A DNA stretch of 64,000 nucleotides. Origin: Polyangiaceae bacterium (GTDB taxonomy: Bacteria; Myxococcota_A; Polyangia; Polyangiales; Polyangiaceae). Under the pieces are notes generated by a model. The model was not told where the DNA came from. It saw only the letters and a program-made list of their open reading frames with translations, and searched no databases. The position numbers and the translations under genes are program-made. Each line of letters begins with the position of its first letter. Position 1 is the first letter of the stretch. Where the stretch lies: positions 124,001 through 188,000 of the forward strand of contig JAWKRG010000007.1 of assembly GCA_041389725.1 (NCBI GenBank), read 5' to 3'. This document shows positions 26,314 to 36,024 of this stretch, piece by piece.

Positions 26314-28050
26314 ATGACAGCGCTGGAGGCCGGGATCGGGGGGAGTTTCGAAGTGCGGTCCGGCGTGCGCCTCGGCCGCTATGAAATCCTGCTGGGTATC
26401 GCCGAAGGTGGCATGGCGCGCGTGTGGGCCGCCAAGCAGCACGGACAGCGCGGATTCTCCAAAGTCGTTGCCATCAAGACGATCTTGCCGGCGCTGGCCA
26501 GCGACCCCGATTTCGAGGCGATGTTTCTGGACGAGGCGCGCGTCGCAGCCGGGGTGCATCACCCGAACGTCTGTGAGATCTTCGACCTTGGAGAAGAGCA
26601 CGGCGTGCTCTACATCGCCATGGAGTGGGTCAACGGCGAAAGCTTGGCCCGCATCTTCAAACCTGCGCGCAAAGACGGTCAGCGCGGGACGGCGATGCCC
26701 GTGGACTACCGCGTCGCCGCGCGCATCATCGCGGATGCCGCTGCCGGACTTCACTCCGCCCATCAGTTGAAGGGTGAGCAGGGCGAGCCCCTCAACGTCG
26801 TACACCGCGACGTGTCGCCCCAGAACATCCTCGTTGGTGTCAACGGCACGGTCAAAGTCACGGACTTCGGCGTGGCCAAGGCCCTGGGCACCAGTCACGA
26901 AGCGACCGCGGCTGGACAGATCAAAGGCAAAGCCGCGTACATGGCGCCGGAGCAAGCGGGTGGCGGCAAGCTCGACCGCCGCAGCGACGTGTTCGCCCTC
27001 GGGATTTGCCTGTACGAGGTCACGACCGGCGCCCGACCCTTCAGCGGCGAAAACCAAGTAGCGGTGCTCAAGGCCCTCCTTTCCGGCGCGTTTGCCGCTC
27101 CTCGGGAACTCGTGCCGGACTACCCGCCTGAGCTCGAAGCCATCGTGCTGAAGGCCATGAACATCAACCCCGACGCCCGTTTCGCCACGGCCGACGAAAT
27201 GCGCGTGGCGCTGGAAGAGTACCTGGCGCATTCGGGCTCGATCGTCACCGAAACCCAGGTCGCAGAACTCGTGCGCGCGCGCGTGGGTTCGGTCGTCGAC
27301 CAGCGCTCGCAGCTCATCCGAGATCGCACCAGGAACAGCGCGCGCAGTCCGGAAGCGTCCTTTGCACCCGCTGCGGATGGTTCGAGTTCGAAGATCTCGA
27401 ACCCCAGTGCGAGCGCGATTCGAGCGGTCCAACCCACGACCTCCCCCAGCGGGCCATCATCGGTCTCTGGGCCTACGTTCTATCCCACTCCGCAGCCGCT
27501 GGTGGTGACGGAGAAGGACACCACCGCGCGCACCGCGCTGATTGGGATCGGCATCGGCGTGGTCGTCTTCGTGCTGGCCGGCGCCGGCATCTTCTTGCTG
27601 CGTGGCCGTGGTGCGACGCCGCCCCAGGCAGCTGCGGCCACGGTCAACCAACCGGCAGCGCTGCCGCCCGCGCCTACCGCCAGCGCTGTCGCGAAGCCGG
27701 TCGCGACCGCGAGCGCGAAGATAAAGATCGTCGCTCTCAGCCCGAAGGCCGGCGTGGTGTTCGAACTGGACGGCAAGAAGCTCGACGCCACAGAGCCGGA
27801 GGTCGATCGCCCGGCGAGCGGAAGAGTGGGGCTACTCAAGGTGAGCGCCGCAGGCCACCACACGGACACCCTGCGCATCGACCGCGATACCCCGGCGTTG
27901 CTGGAGGTCATGCTCGCCAAGTTGGACGAACCTGCCCCGACCTCCGCAGACAAGCCCCGCGATGACAAGCCTGCGCCTGGGCCCACGCCTCTCGAAGCGC
28001 CGAAGCCGAAAAAGCCGCCGAAGGTAGACATTCCGGACAACCCCTTCTGA
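26314..28050 (+). CDS. Transmembrane Ser/Thr kinase with C-terminal PEGA-like domain
   Basis: A 578-residue kinase. The catalytic domain is at about residues 20-300, with IAEGGMARVWAA, VVAIKTI, the myxobacterial-type catalytic loop HRDVSPQNI, VTDFGVAK and MAPEQ. A Ser-rich linker leads to one membrane helix (about 405-430, LIGIGIGVVVFVLAGAGIFL). An external Ala/Pro linker, a short beta domain (VFELDGKKLDATEPEVDRPA) of PEGA type and a Pro/Lys tail follow. AGGA 5 bases before the ATG is a fair Shine-Dalgarno. It may sense an envelope signal through the outer domain (inference). A TPR/PEGA membrane protein gene follows on the same strand. Confidence 0.9.
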   Translation: MTALEAGIGGSFEVRSGVRLGRYEILLGIAEGGMARVWAAKQHGQRGFSKVVAIKTILPALASDPDFEAMFLDEARVAAGVHHPNVCEIFDLGEEHGVLYIAMEWVNGESLARIFKPARKDGQRGTAMPVDYRVAARIIADAAAGLHSAHQLKGEQGEPLNVVHRDVSPQNILVGVNGTVKVTDFGVAKALGTSHEATAAGQIKGKAAYMAPEQAGGGKLDRRSDVFALGICLYEVTTGARPFSGENQVAVLKALLSGAFAAPRELVPDYPPELEAIVLKAMNINPDARFATADEMRVALEEYLAHSGSIVTETQVAELVRARVGSVVDQRSQLIRDRTRNSARSPEASFAPAADGSSSKISNPSASAIRAVQPTTSPSGPSSVSGPTFYPTPQPLVVTEKDTTARTALIGIGIGVVVFVLAGAGIFLLRGRGATPPQAAAATVNQPAALPPAPTASAVAKPVATASAKIKIVALSPKAGVVFELDGKKLDATEPEVDRPASGRVGLLKVSAAGHHTDTLRIDRDTPALLEVMLAKLDEPAPTSADKPRDDKPAPGPTPLEAPKPKKPPKVDIPDNPF

Positions 28051-28195
28051 GAGCGCGTTCAGAAACCTGCCGTCGCCGGGGGACCGAGCCATCCTGCGGG
28101 CTGCGCCTCGAGCCGCGGCCTTTGCGAACTGGGATCCGATCGTGCCAAGATCCCAGGGCTGCGGCTCCTGCAGCCCGCTAACGCGAGGATCTTCG

Positions 28196-29182
28196 ATGAC
28201 GCCTGTGTTCTTGCTACGTCCGCTGTCACGCCTGCTGGCGGTGGCAGGCATGACGGGAGCCTTCGTGCTGCCCCTCGCCTTGCCCAAAAGCGCTCACGCC
28301 CAAGACGACGAGACTCTGAAGGAAGCTCGTCGCCTGTACAACGAAGCGAAAGATGCGATGAAGGACAAGCGCTACAAAGAGGCGGCGTTGGGCTTCGAGG
28401 CGGCGAGCGGCCTGCATCCCCACGCAGTGGCACTCTACACGGCGGCTCAAGCCTGGGAGCTGGCTGCACAGCCTGCTCGCGCGGCGGATGCCTACGCCAA
28501 GGCCCTGGCTACGCCGAAGCTCAATGATCAACAAGCCGCTCGTTCTCGGGAGCGCCTGGCAGCACTGGAAAAAGAGACCGGCGTGGTCGTCGCTACTGGT
28601 CCGGAGGGCGTCCGCGTGCGCTTGGATGAGCAGATGGAGGCAGCCCTGCCTGCCCGGCTACACGGCACGCCGGGCGACCACGTCGTGACCATCATTCAAC
28701 CCGACGGCAAGACGGATGCACGAAATGTCAGCCTGGAAGCGGGAGCGAGTGTCGAACTCGACACCAGCAAGGCCCCCGCGGTCGGCGACACCCCCAAGCC
28801 GGCTCCGGCCAAGCGAGTGCCCCTCGCGGAGCCAAACAAACAACCCGTGCAGGTCGAACGCGAGAAGACGAGCATCTGGAAGACCGTCGGGTTCGTGACG
28901 ACCGGCGCCGGGCTCGCGACCCTCGCGGGCGGCATCGTGCTGGGCCTCAGCGCCAAGGACGCCGAGGACACCTACAACGCAGCGCCGACACGGGAGACCT
29001 TCGACCACGCCAAGGGTCTGGAAACCAACACCAACATCCTGCTCATCACCGGCGGCGTGCTGACCGCGGCCGGCGTTGGGCTCGTCATCTGGCAGTCCAC
29101 GTCGTCGGAATCCAAAACTCCGTCGAGTAACGTGTCTGTGAGGATCGAGCCTAGCGGGCTGTCTGCCCGGGGGAGATTCTGA
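28196..29182 (+). CDS. TPR- and PEGA-like membrane protein
   Basis: A 328-residue exported protein. The signal peptide ends SAHAQ near residue 36. A TPR-like helical region follows (LKEARRLYNEAKDAMKDKRY, about 38-125), then a PEGA-like beta domain (about 125-180). A Pro linker and two membrane helices (about 228-250 and 279-300) follow. ATG 28196 is chosen for the GAGGA Shine-Dalgarno 6 bases upstream and the signal peptide. The TPR-PEGA-helix layout is frequent beside myxobacterial kinases. Its stop and the next start share a base (TGATG), so it is coupled to the lipoprotein that follows. Confidence 0.8.
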   Translation: MTPVFLLRPLSRLLAVAGMTGAFVLPLALPKSAHAQDDETLKEARRLYNEAKDAMKDKRYKEAALGFEAASGLHPHAVALYTAAQAWELAAQPARAADAYAKALATPKLNDQQAARSRERLAALEKETGVVVATGPEGVRVRLDEQMEAALPARLHGTPGDHVVTIIQPDGKTDARNVSLEAGASVELDTSKAPAVGDTPKPAPAKRVPLAEPNKQPVQVEREKTSIWKTVGFVTTGAGLATLAGGIVLGLSAKDAEDTYNAAPTRETFDHAKGLETNTNILLITGGVLTAAGVGLVIWQSTSSESKTPSSNVSVRIEPSGLSARGRF

Positions 29183-30651
29183 TGAAAGCGCGCACCTGGG
29201 CCATCACCCTTGGCACCCTCACGGGATTGGGCATCTTTGCCGCATGTAGTCTCGATCTCGATGAAAGCTTGATTCCTTCCGAAGCAGGCGTGGGCGGCGG
29301 CAGCGCCGGCGCCAGCGGAAGCGGCGGCGCCAGCGGCTCGGGCGGGAACGGCGGCACTGGCGGGAAAGTGATCGACTCAGGCGTCGCCTGTGACGCGGAC
29401 CCACAATGCACCTCTGACGCGGGCTGCTTGGAGGGCCGCTGCGCCACGGGTGGCGTCTGCGTGTTCGAAATCTGCCCGGTCACCACGGCTTGCACCGCTC
29501 GCAGCTGTGATACTACCCAAGGCACTTGCTCGAGCGCCGCGTCGTTCACGTTCAAGGCCAACACACTGACCTTCGACGACGACGTCGGCTGTGGAGGAGT
29601 GGCCAGTCGTTGCATCGCAGGAATGGACGACTTCGTATTCGTGGGAACGACAGGAGGCTTGAGTGCGTATCGGGTGCTCAGCCCCGCAGAGCCCGAGGTC
29701 ATCACCGTCGAAGCTCCTCCCTTCGCCATCACTCGCCTGGTGCCCACGGAAAAACGATTGATCATGCTCGGCCCCATCGCCGCCAACAAGCTCAGCATCG
29801 CTTGGATCGATCTGCCGTCGGATCCGCTCGCCACCAGCCTTTCGACCAGCACCGCAGCGGTGAACTTCACTGACAGCTACGACTTCGCCCTGCCATCCGG
29901 CGCAGAGAACTTCTTCTTGATCAAGAACGACGCTGGCGCGCTCTATCCCACGGCGCTGCTCGCTCCACCGCTGACGAGCCAGACCGCCGTGACGTTCTAC
30001 CCCGCTGCGGGGTTGCCCTCGGGACCGGCAGTGGTGGCCAGCAGCGGCACGCGGCTGGTGACCTATCGCACCGACACGAGTCAGGGCCCGCAGACCCCGG
30101 CTTTCGGCTTCATCGCAAGCGCTGGCACCAGCAACGCCCAAGGTTCTTCTTCCGAGCAGACGTTCAACTTCGAGGTTCCGACTTCCACCAGTGCCCACCG
30201 CTTCACCAGCGGCTACGAGGGCTCGGTGCTCTGGGGTACGAACCGCTTGACCAAAGAAGACGGCGGGCCACTCGAAGCGGATGCGGCGGTGCTGTATTGG
30301 CCGTTGGTCGGCACCGCCACCACCCTGGACTCGACGCCCAACGTCGTGGTGGCCAGCTACAACAAGTCGGGACCCAATTCGGTGTGGGCAGGCCCCAGCG
30401 CGCTCGTGTCCCCCACCTTGGCGATCACGACGGTGGCGTATCCGCCAGACCCGCAACAGACGCAGGTGCGCAGCGTCGTGCGCAGCGGGACGACTCTCAG
30501 CCTCGGCACCGAGTCACCTGCCCCGGTGCTCTCCTTCAACATCAACCAGATCGGCGTGGCGGCGAGCCGCCGCTTCGGCTTCATCCTGACGCCATCCAGT
30601 CAAAGCCCCACCCTCAAGACCACGCTGCACATCTTCGCCCCAGGCTGCTGA
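29182..30651 (+). CDS. Gly-rich-tethered lipoprotein with Cys-rich segment
   Basis: A 489-residue lipoprotein. Lipobox IFAAC near residue 22 is followed by acidic residues and a Gly/Ser tether (about 35-62), then a Cys-rich stretch with eleven Cys by about residue 120. The latter resembles the small disulphide modules of myxobacterial surface proteins. The remaining 370 residues form a beta-repeat pattern that may be a propeller. It is coupled to the TPR/PEGA protein and convergent with another lipoprotein gene (9-base gap). No enzymatic motif is seen. Function unknown; surface display is an inference. Confidence 0.75.
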   Translation: MKARTWAITLGTLTGLGIFAACSLDLDESLIPSEAGVGGGSAGASGSGGASGSGGNGGTGGKVIDSGVACDADPQCTSDAGCLEGRCATGGVCVFEICPVTTACTARSCDTTQGTCSSAASFTFKANTLTFDDDVGCGGVASRCIAGMDDFVFVGTTGGLSAYRVLSPAEPEVITVEAPPFAITRLVPTEKRLIMLGPIAANKLSIAWIDLPSDPLATSLSTSTAAVNFTDSYDFALPSGAENFFLIKNDAGALYPTALLAPPLTSQTAVTFYPAAGLPSGPAVVASSGTRLVTYRTDTSQGPQTPAFGFIASAGTSNAQGSSSEQTFNFEVPTSTSAHRFTSGYEGSVLWGTNRLTKEDGGPLEADAAVLYWPLVGTATTLDSTPNVVVASYNKSGPNSVWAGPSALVSPTLAITTVAYPPDPQQTQVRSVVRSGTTLSLGTESPAPVLSFNINQIGVAASRRFGFILTPSSQSPTLKTTLHIFAPGC

Positions 30652-30660
30652 GCCCTCCGC

Positions 30661-31083
30661 TCAGGGTGCGGCATCGGTCGCCGCTGCGCACTCAGCCACA
30701 CAGGCTAGGTAGAGTCCCGTGCGGCGATTGCCGTCCGTCTCGGTGCTAGCGGACACGAAGGGTGCCTTCTTGCAGCGGCGTCGGCAGAACTCGTGACGAC
30801 ACGTCAAATCCACGCCGCAAGTCTGGACTGACTCCGCCTTGTGCGAGCGACCGAATGCCCGCGCCGGCGCACTCGACCGTGGCGCCGGGCCCGAGGGCGC
30901 AGGGAGCTCCGCTGCGTCCGGCGCAGAGTCGGCGGGCGCGGGCAGAGCGTCGGCCGCAGCAGAAGCAGCGGCTTGGGGCTGCCGCTCGCGACACCCCAGG
31001 GGCAGGACGACGGTGACGAGGCAGGCCACGGCGTAGCCGCGAGCCGCCGCCCTCAGCGAATACCGACCTCGATGCGCGCCCAC
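30661..31083 (-). CDS. Small Cys-containing lipoprotein
   Basis: A 140-residue protein. A GTG at 31083 is preferred: GAGG lies 9 bases upstream, and it gives a basic N-region, a hydrophobic core and lipobox LPLGC. The frame is open beyond it, but there it overlaps the upstream gene. An Ala/Pro/Ser-rich tether is followed by a C-terminal region with six Cys (QTCGVDLTCRHEFCRRRC), likely disulphide-bonded. It overlaps the end of the upstream lipoprotein gene by about 30 bases. It is third in the receptor-lipoprotein operon. Family unknown. Confidence 0.65.
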   Translation of the reverse strand: MGAHRGRYSLRAAARGYAVACLVTVVLPLGCRERQPQAAASAAADALPAPADSAPDAAELPAPSGPAPRSSAPARAFGRSHKAESVQTCGVDLTCRHEFCRRRCKKAPFVSASTETDGNRRTGLYLACVAECAAATDAAP

Positions 31084-32075
31084 TCCACGCCGCCTCGGTT
31101 GTCGTGAACGACCGCCCAAATGCTCATCACACCCTGCTGCTTGGGTGCGCGGAACTCCGTGGAGTAGTCGTCGTTCCAGCCCTTGACCGCGTCGTTCACC
31201 AGCTTGACGTCACTCTTCACTCCACCGCGCTCCACGTAGTAGCGCAGCCACATTTGCTCGGTGAACTCTCTGCCATAAGCGACTTTGCTCACTTCGTCTT
31301 GTTCTGCGCTTGCTCGATCGATCACGGGAGTCATGTCGATGCCAGGACACCCGTCCTCTCCGTCATCGGAGCAAGCGTCGACGCAGGGGCCCCCCGCGGC
31401 GCAATCCACACTTTGCGGCGGCGTCGTCAAACACGCAGCACCAATGCAGGACGGCGCGACGTCGGCGCCTGCAAAGCGGAAGCCCGTGATGACCGGATTC
31501 TTGTTGCGGAACTGCTCATAGGCGTACACCGAAGAGTAGCCCGCAACGAAGTCCGCCGAGCCCCGGGCACTTCCATCGGGGCCGTAACACGCCAGGGGAA
31601 ATGTCAACTGACCTTCGGGCGCGGGGCCCAGCTGGCCAGCGCAGGCCGCGAAGAAGATGAACGCGAGCCCGTAGCGAGGGAGTGCGCCTCCTGGCGGCGG
31701 ACGGCTGCTGATCACGTCGTTGGGCATCACGAACGAGAAGGTGTCGCCAAAGTCCACAGTCACGTTCGGGGGCAGGCCGAGACCGCCACCGCCGGCGCCA
31801 GCCTCGGCAAAGGCCTGGCCACAGCCCAAGAAGAGATCCCCGGGCGGATTGAAACAGCCAGAGATCCAGGCCACCTGCACGTCGCGGGGGGCGCGATCGG
31901 AACCGTCGAACCAGAGCATGCTCATGTCCACGGTTTCCCCCGGCTTGGCGTAGGGCACCGACTTCTGCACCGCCATCACCCGCAGTGATTTGAGCTCGCT
32001 CGGCGGATCGAACTCCACGCCACACCCGAGCAGCGACAACCCGAGCAACGCGGTAACGTAACTTCGCGAGGTCAT
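31053..32075 (-). CDS. Lipoprotein encoded with TonB-dependent receptor
   Basis: A 340-residue lipoprotein with signal MTSRSYVTALLGLSLLGC. The mature part is beta-rich with a Cys-rich insertion (about residues 215-250, DACSDDGEDGCPG) and no catalytic motif. The ATG at 32075 shares a base with the stop of the receptor gene (TGATG), and a GGGGAG Shine-Dalgarno lies in the receptor's last codons, so the two are translated together. By analogy with receptor-associated surface lipoproteins it may help to capture the ligand. That analogy is inference; the family is not recognised. Confidence 0.75.
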   Translation of the reverse strand: MTSRSYVTALLGLSLLGCGVEFDPPSELKSLRVMAVQKSVPYAKPGETVDMSMLWFDGSDRAPRDVQVAWISGCFNPPGDLFLGCGQAFAEAGAGGGGLGLPPNVTVDFGDTFSFVMPNDVISSRPPPGGALPRYGLAFIFFAACAGQLGPAPEGQLTFPLACYGPDGSARGSADFVAGYSSVYAYEQFRNKNPVITGFRFAGADVAPSCIGAACLTTPPQSVDCAAGGPCVDACSDDGEDGCPGIDMTPVIDRASAEQDEVSKVAYGREFTEQMWLRYYVERGGVKSDVKLVNDAVKGWNDDYSTEFRAPKQQGVMSIWAVVHDNRGGVEWARIEVGIR

Positions 32076-34828
32076 CAGAACTCCCCTCGCAATCCGACCG
32101 AAGGAATGATCGGTAGTCCGGTCTGAAAGGTTTCCTGGCTGAAGTCGTAGTTGTACACCAACGCCTCCACTGCCTGGTTGTTGTAGACGTTCTGCAGATC
32201 CAAGTAGGCGCTCAAGTTCCAATCCTGGAACTGCCAGCGCTTGTCGACACGCATGTCGAGTTGGTGAAACAGCGGAAGGCGTCGGCTGAAGGGCTCTCCC
32301 TGCAGCTGCGTGTAGGAGCCGGAGTCCGCTGCGTAGAGCGCGGGCAGCGCGGGGGGCTTCAGCACCGGGGTGGTGAGGGGCCCCGACACCACGCGGAAGC
32401 GAGCGCCGAACTCCCAACCACGCCCCAAGCGGTAGCTGCCCAGCACCGTGAGGTTGTGGGTCTGGTCGAACTGAAACAAGTATTCTTCGTCGTCCGGTCC
32501 GTCCTGGCGCACGCTTCGTGACAACGTATAAGCGAGCCAACCGAAGAACCGCGCATCAGGCTTGTATTTGAGCAGCGTCTCCATGCCGATGGCGCTACCG
32601 AGCCCGTCGTTGTTGTAGGCAAAGCCTCCCGTGGCCGCCGGGTTTCGCGACACGAGCTGGGTCATGTCCTTGTAGAAGCCTTCGACGGAGAGTTCGATTT
32701 GCCGCGAGAGTTCTTGCTCGATTCCCAGCGAGTAGTGAATGGAGCGATTGGAGTAGAGTCCGGGCGTACCGAACACTTCGTCCGTCTCCTGGAACTGCGG
32801 AGGCTGGTGGAACAAGCCCACACCGCCTTTGACGGTGGTACGCAGCCTGCGCTTTCCCGCAAAGGCGTCTTCGCTCCGCCCGTCTGTCGGCGACACGATG
32901 TCGTAGCGAGCGTTGAGTCGCGGACTGAAGTCGGCGTGGCCGCTGTCGCGCGCATAGTCCACGCGAAAGCCCGGCACGATCCGCAGTCGTTCGTTGGGCG
33001 TGACCTCGCCCTCGAGGTACCACGCTGGCCGAAAGACGGTGAGGTGCGTGCTGGTTTCCAGCGGCGGGCGCGTGGCGAAGGGTCCGGGATCTGGCTCACC
33101 GGGACGAGGCGGTTGGGGCGCGCGCACGGCGACGTCCACGGGCGCCATCACGAAGTCCATACCTGCGTTGAGCTTGAATCCCCGGGTCAGCTTGAAGCCC
33201 AGCTCGCTGCGTGTGGTGAGGGGATACACATCCAGGTTGAACAGGAAGTTGCCGATCGAAAATCGGATCAACTGACTGCCGCCGCTGACCATGGCATTGA
33301 GATCCACGTCCGGGCTGAGCGCGCCTTCGTAGAGCGCTTGCACTCGGTGAAAGCCGGTGCGGAAGGTGAGGTTGCCGCCGAGCGCCGGATCGCTGGCGGC
33401 GGGGTCATTGATGATGATCTCGAGGCGATCGTCCGAGCCAAAGGCGCGCAGCGACAGCCTCGAGTTCTTGCTAGGGCGGTGCTCGGCAATTGCCTGGTAG
33501 TCCCAGTAGACCGGCGCGCTGGTCACACCTGCCCCCGCCTCTTCCAACACGGGCGTGATCCAGGCGTCGATCCAGCTGCGCCTGCCGGCGAGGGCAAAGC
33601 TCCAATCGTCGAGGGGGCCCATCGGTCCCTGAAGCATGACGCGTGCATCGATCAAGTCGACTTGCGCCATGCCGTGGTAGCAGCCCTTCTCCTTGGTGGG
33701 CTTGCCGTAGGGACCGAAGCAACGCGTGTCGGGTTCGCGCAAGCCGACGTCGACGATGCCGCCCATCACGCGGCCGTAGCGCGCACTGAAGTTGCCGGGA
33801 TAGAAGTCGATGCGATCCAAGAGCTCCGTGGGAACCACGCTGGAAAGGCCGCCGAAGTGGTAGATCAGCGGCACGTTGCTACCGTCGACGAAGGTCTGCG
33901 TGTCTTGAGGCGAGGAGCCGCGGACGATGAGTAGCCCCGCCAGACCCGGTGGGCGTGCAACGCCTGGCAAGCTCTGCAGCGAACGCAGGGCGTCGCCACT
34001 CGTTCCCGGAATGCGGTTGATCTCCCGACGCTCGATGGTCCGACGCGTCACTTCGCGAGCGGGCCGCTCGCCCTGCACCACGACCTCGAGGGTGCCCTCG
34101 CTCACTTCCGCCGCGAGCCGGTAGGTCACTTCCGTGGCTTCCCCCGCCACGACCTCTTCCTCGGATTCGCGCGACTGAAAGCCCGCTGCCGAGGCGGTCA
34201 CGCGGTAGGCACCGGGCGGAACGCCTTCCAGCATCCAGCCCCCGCTCTCGTCGGTGACGACACGGCGCTGTTGGCCATCGGGCCCCACGACCACGAGCTC
34301 CGCGCCAGCCAAGGCGGTATTGGTCTCGGCGATGCGCAGCGTACCTCCCAGGTTGCCCACCGTCGGCTTCTGCTTTGGCTGCTGGGTCGGGGGCGCGGCT
34401 TTCAGGGTGAAGGAGTACTTGTAGAGAATGCGCGCTGCGATGGGCTTGCCATCCCGGGTGGCGGGTTCGAACTCGAACTTCATCGCCGCCTCCCGGGCCG
34501 CCTCGTCGAATCCGTTGCCTCCGGGTTCGACGACCTCCGCGGCCGTGACGGCACCTTTCGCGTCGACGGTCAGCGACAACACGACCGACCCCTCGACGCC
34601 CGCCTCTTGCGCTGCCGTCGGATACGGCGCGTCGACGAAGCGTTTGAGCTTGGGCATGACCACGACCGGCTTCTTTGCGTCGTCGTCGTCAGCGGGTCGC
34701 GCCACCGCCCCTGCGCCGCCACGCGGCACTGCGCCTGTCCCGCGCTCTCCGGGGTCTTCTTCTTGGGCGTGAGCCGCTTGCGGCCAACATGCCCAGAGTA
34801 CCGCCAGCCATGTCCCAAGCCGCCTCAT
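32075..34828 (-). CDS. TonB-dependent receptor fused to an N-terminal TonB C-terminal domain
   Basis: A 917-residue outer-membrane protein. Signal peptide (ending QAAHAQ), acidic linker, then a TonB_C-like domain (about residues 55-145: DAPYPTAAQEAGVEGSVVLS to FEFEPATRDGKPIAARI). A carboxypeptidase-regulatory-like beta domain (about 160-235), a plug (IPGTSGDALRSLQSLPGVA, LLIVRGSSPQDTQTFVDG) and a 22-strand-type barrel ending in Phe follow. Normally the TonB domain belongs to a separate inner-membrane protein. ATG 34828 is used; the earlier TTG adds five residues. Two lipoprotein genes follow in the operon. The substrate is unknown, and no metal or heme marker gene is nearby. Confidence 0.88.
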   Translation of the reverse strand: MRRLGTWLAVLWACWPQAAHAQEEDPGERGTGAVPRGGAGAVARPADDDDAKKPVVVMPKLKRFVDAPYPTAAQEAGVEGSVVLSLTVDAKGAVTAAEVVEPGGNGFDEAAREAAMKFEFEPATRDGKPIAARILYKYSFTLKAAPPTQQPKQKPTVGNLGGTLRIAETNTALAGAELVVVGPDGQQRRVVTDESGGWMLEGVPPGAYRVTASAAGFQSRESEEEVVAGEATEVTYRLAAEVSEGTLEVVVQGERPAREVTRRTIERREINRIPGTSGDALRSLQSLPGVARPPGLAGLLIVRGSSPQDTQTFVDGSNVPLIYHFGGLSSVVPTELLDRIDFYPGNFSARYGRVMGGIVDVGLREPDTRCFGPYGKPTKEKGCYHGMAQVDLIDARVMLQGPMGPLDDWSFALAGRRSWIDAWITPVLEEAGAGVTSAPVYWDYQAIAEHRPSKNSRLSLRAFGSDDRLEIIINDPAASDPALGGNLTFRTGFHRVQALYEGALSPDVDLNAMVSGGSQLIRFSIGNFLFNLDVYPLTTRSELGFKLTRGFKLNAGMDFVMAPVDVAVRAPQPPRPGEPDPGPFATRPPLETSTHLTVFRPAWYLEGEVTPNERLRIVPGFRVDYARDSGHADFSPRLNARYDIVSPTDGRSEDAFAGKRRLRTTVKGGVGLFHQPPQFQETDEVFGTPGLYSNRSIHYSLGIEQELSRQIELSVEGFYKDMTQLVSRNPAATGGFAYNNDGLGSAIGMETLLKYKPDARFFGWLAYTLSRSVRQDGPDDEEYLFQFDQTHNLTVLGSYRLGRGWEFGARFRVVSGPLTTPVLKPPALPALYAADSGSYTQLQGEPFSRRLPLFHQLDMRVDKRWQFQDWNLSAYLDLQNVYNNQAVEALVYNYDFSQETFQTGLPIIPSVGLRGEF

Positions 34829-34938
34829 GAGCCGGTGAAACAACTAGTGCTGTGCCTCGAAATTCGCAATGCGATTCTGGGCGGGAGCGCGCATTCACGG
34901 AATCGCCACACCGCAGCCCCGTCCGCCGCGCTGTGCGC

Positions 34939-36024
34939 TCAGGCAGCGCGGACCGCTGGCAAGACCTCGGGCGGTGCGCCGAGCCGCTCCATTTCCCGCG
35001 CGCAGCTGACGCTGACACGTCCGCGCTCCAAAAAGCCTTCGGCATGCGGATCGGCGGCGAACTCTGCTTCGAGGCGCAGATAGGCCTCGAGATAGACCAC
35101 TTCCCGACCCAGGCCGCCGCCACGGTGCACCCGCCCGCTCACGTCCACGCACTCCGCCGGCGTGGCCCCCAGCTCGCCCAGCAGCCGCATCGTATCCGGA
35201 AACGATGCCCCCTCGTGCACCGACAAGGCGGCGAGATGACGCAGTCCCAGGGCGCGGCGCCGCGGAGCGTCCAGCAGCCCCATGCGCGCTTCGATCAGCA
35301 GCGCGCGGCCTTCTTCTTCGTCGGGTCCACCGGCGCTGCCAGTGCGAAACAGGCCCACGTCTTCAGCCATGGCCCGGTGCCGTGGCAGCGCGTGTCCGAG
35401 TACTTCGTGCAGCACCACGCGCCGCGCGCTGCGCTCGGAAAGCGTCAATCCCTTGCGCACGACGATCACGCCAGCACCGGTGGCGGCGCAGCTGGCAAGA
35501 GCCGAGCTGGTGACGACTCGAAACGCCAAGCGCCGCTCACCCACTTCCCGACGCATGGCGCTCAGCAAGCTGTGAGGCTGCTCTTCATCCTCGCTGCGGA
35601 ACAGCGGCCCCGACTCCTCGCCTGCAGGCTCCTGAGCCCAAGTGCAGGCCAGCTGTCGCGCCTGCGGCAGGCAGGAATCTGCCGCTCCTCGGTAGCGAGC
35701 ACGAGAGTGCGCCCTCACCTGCTCGGTCCCGACGTTTGCCACGATCTGCGCTTCGTGGTGTAGCTCCAGGGCTCGCCCAGCATAAAGCGAGCCCCATCCG
35801 CCTCCACGAGCCGACGCATCGGCCAACGAGCCCAAACCTGCTGCCAACTCGGCCGCGTGGGGGCTTCGGACGTAGTGAAACCGCGGGACGAGAACGTCTC
35901 CGCGCAGCAGCCCCTGCAGCAGTCGCTCGCGTTCCTCCACGAAGTTCAGAGGCCGACAGCGTTCCAGGAGCGCAATGCTGCGCTCGGCGTTCGACAGCAG
36001 CGATTCGAAGCTGCGGCGACGCAT
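34939..36024 (-). CDS. DUF1704 (MATCAP-like) putative metallopeptidase
   Basis: A 361-residue protein of the DUF1704 family, related to eukaryotic tubulin tyrosine carboxypeptidases of the MATCAP type. The zinc-site motif HEVLGH (HExxxH) lies at about residues 205-210, followed by an acidic helix EEEGRALLIE that corresponds to the family's EGL-type third ligand. No signal peptide is seen, so it is probably cytosolic. Known bacterial members are described only as QEGLA-motif proteins of unknown role. Its start shares a base with the stop of the PhoH gene (TGATG), so the two are coupled. The natural substrate is unknown. Confidence 0.8.
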   Translation of the reverse strand: MRRRSFESLLSNAERSIALLERCRPLNFVEERERLLQGLLRGDVLVPRFHYVRSPHAAELAAGLGSLADASARGGGWGSLYAGRALELHHEAQIVANVGTEQVRAHSRARYRGAADSCLPQARQLACTWAQEPAGEESGPLFRSEDEEQPHSLLSAMRREVGERRLAFRVVTSSALASCAATGAGVIVVRKGLTLSERSARRVVLHEVLGHALPRHRAMAEDVGLFRTGSAGGPDEEEGRALLIEARMGLLDAPRRRALGLRHLAALSVHEGASFPDTMRLLGELGATPAECVDVSGRVHRGGGLGREVVYLEAYLRLEAEFAADPHAEGFLERGRVSVSCAREMERLGAPPEVLPAVRAA

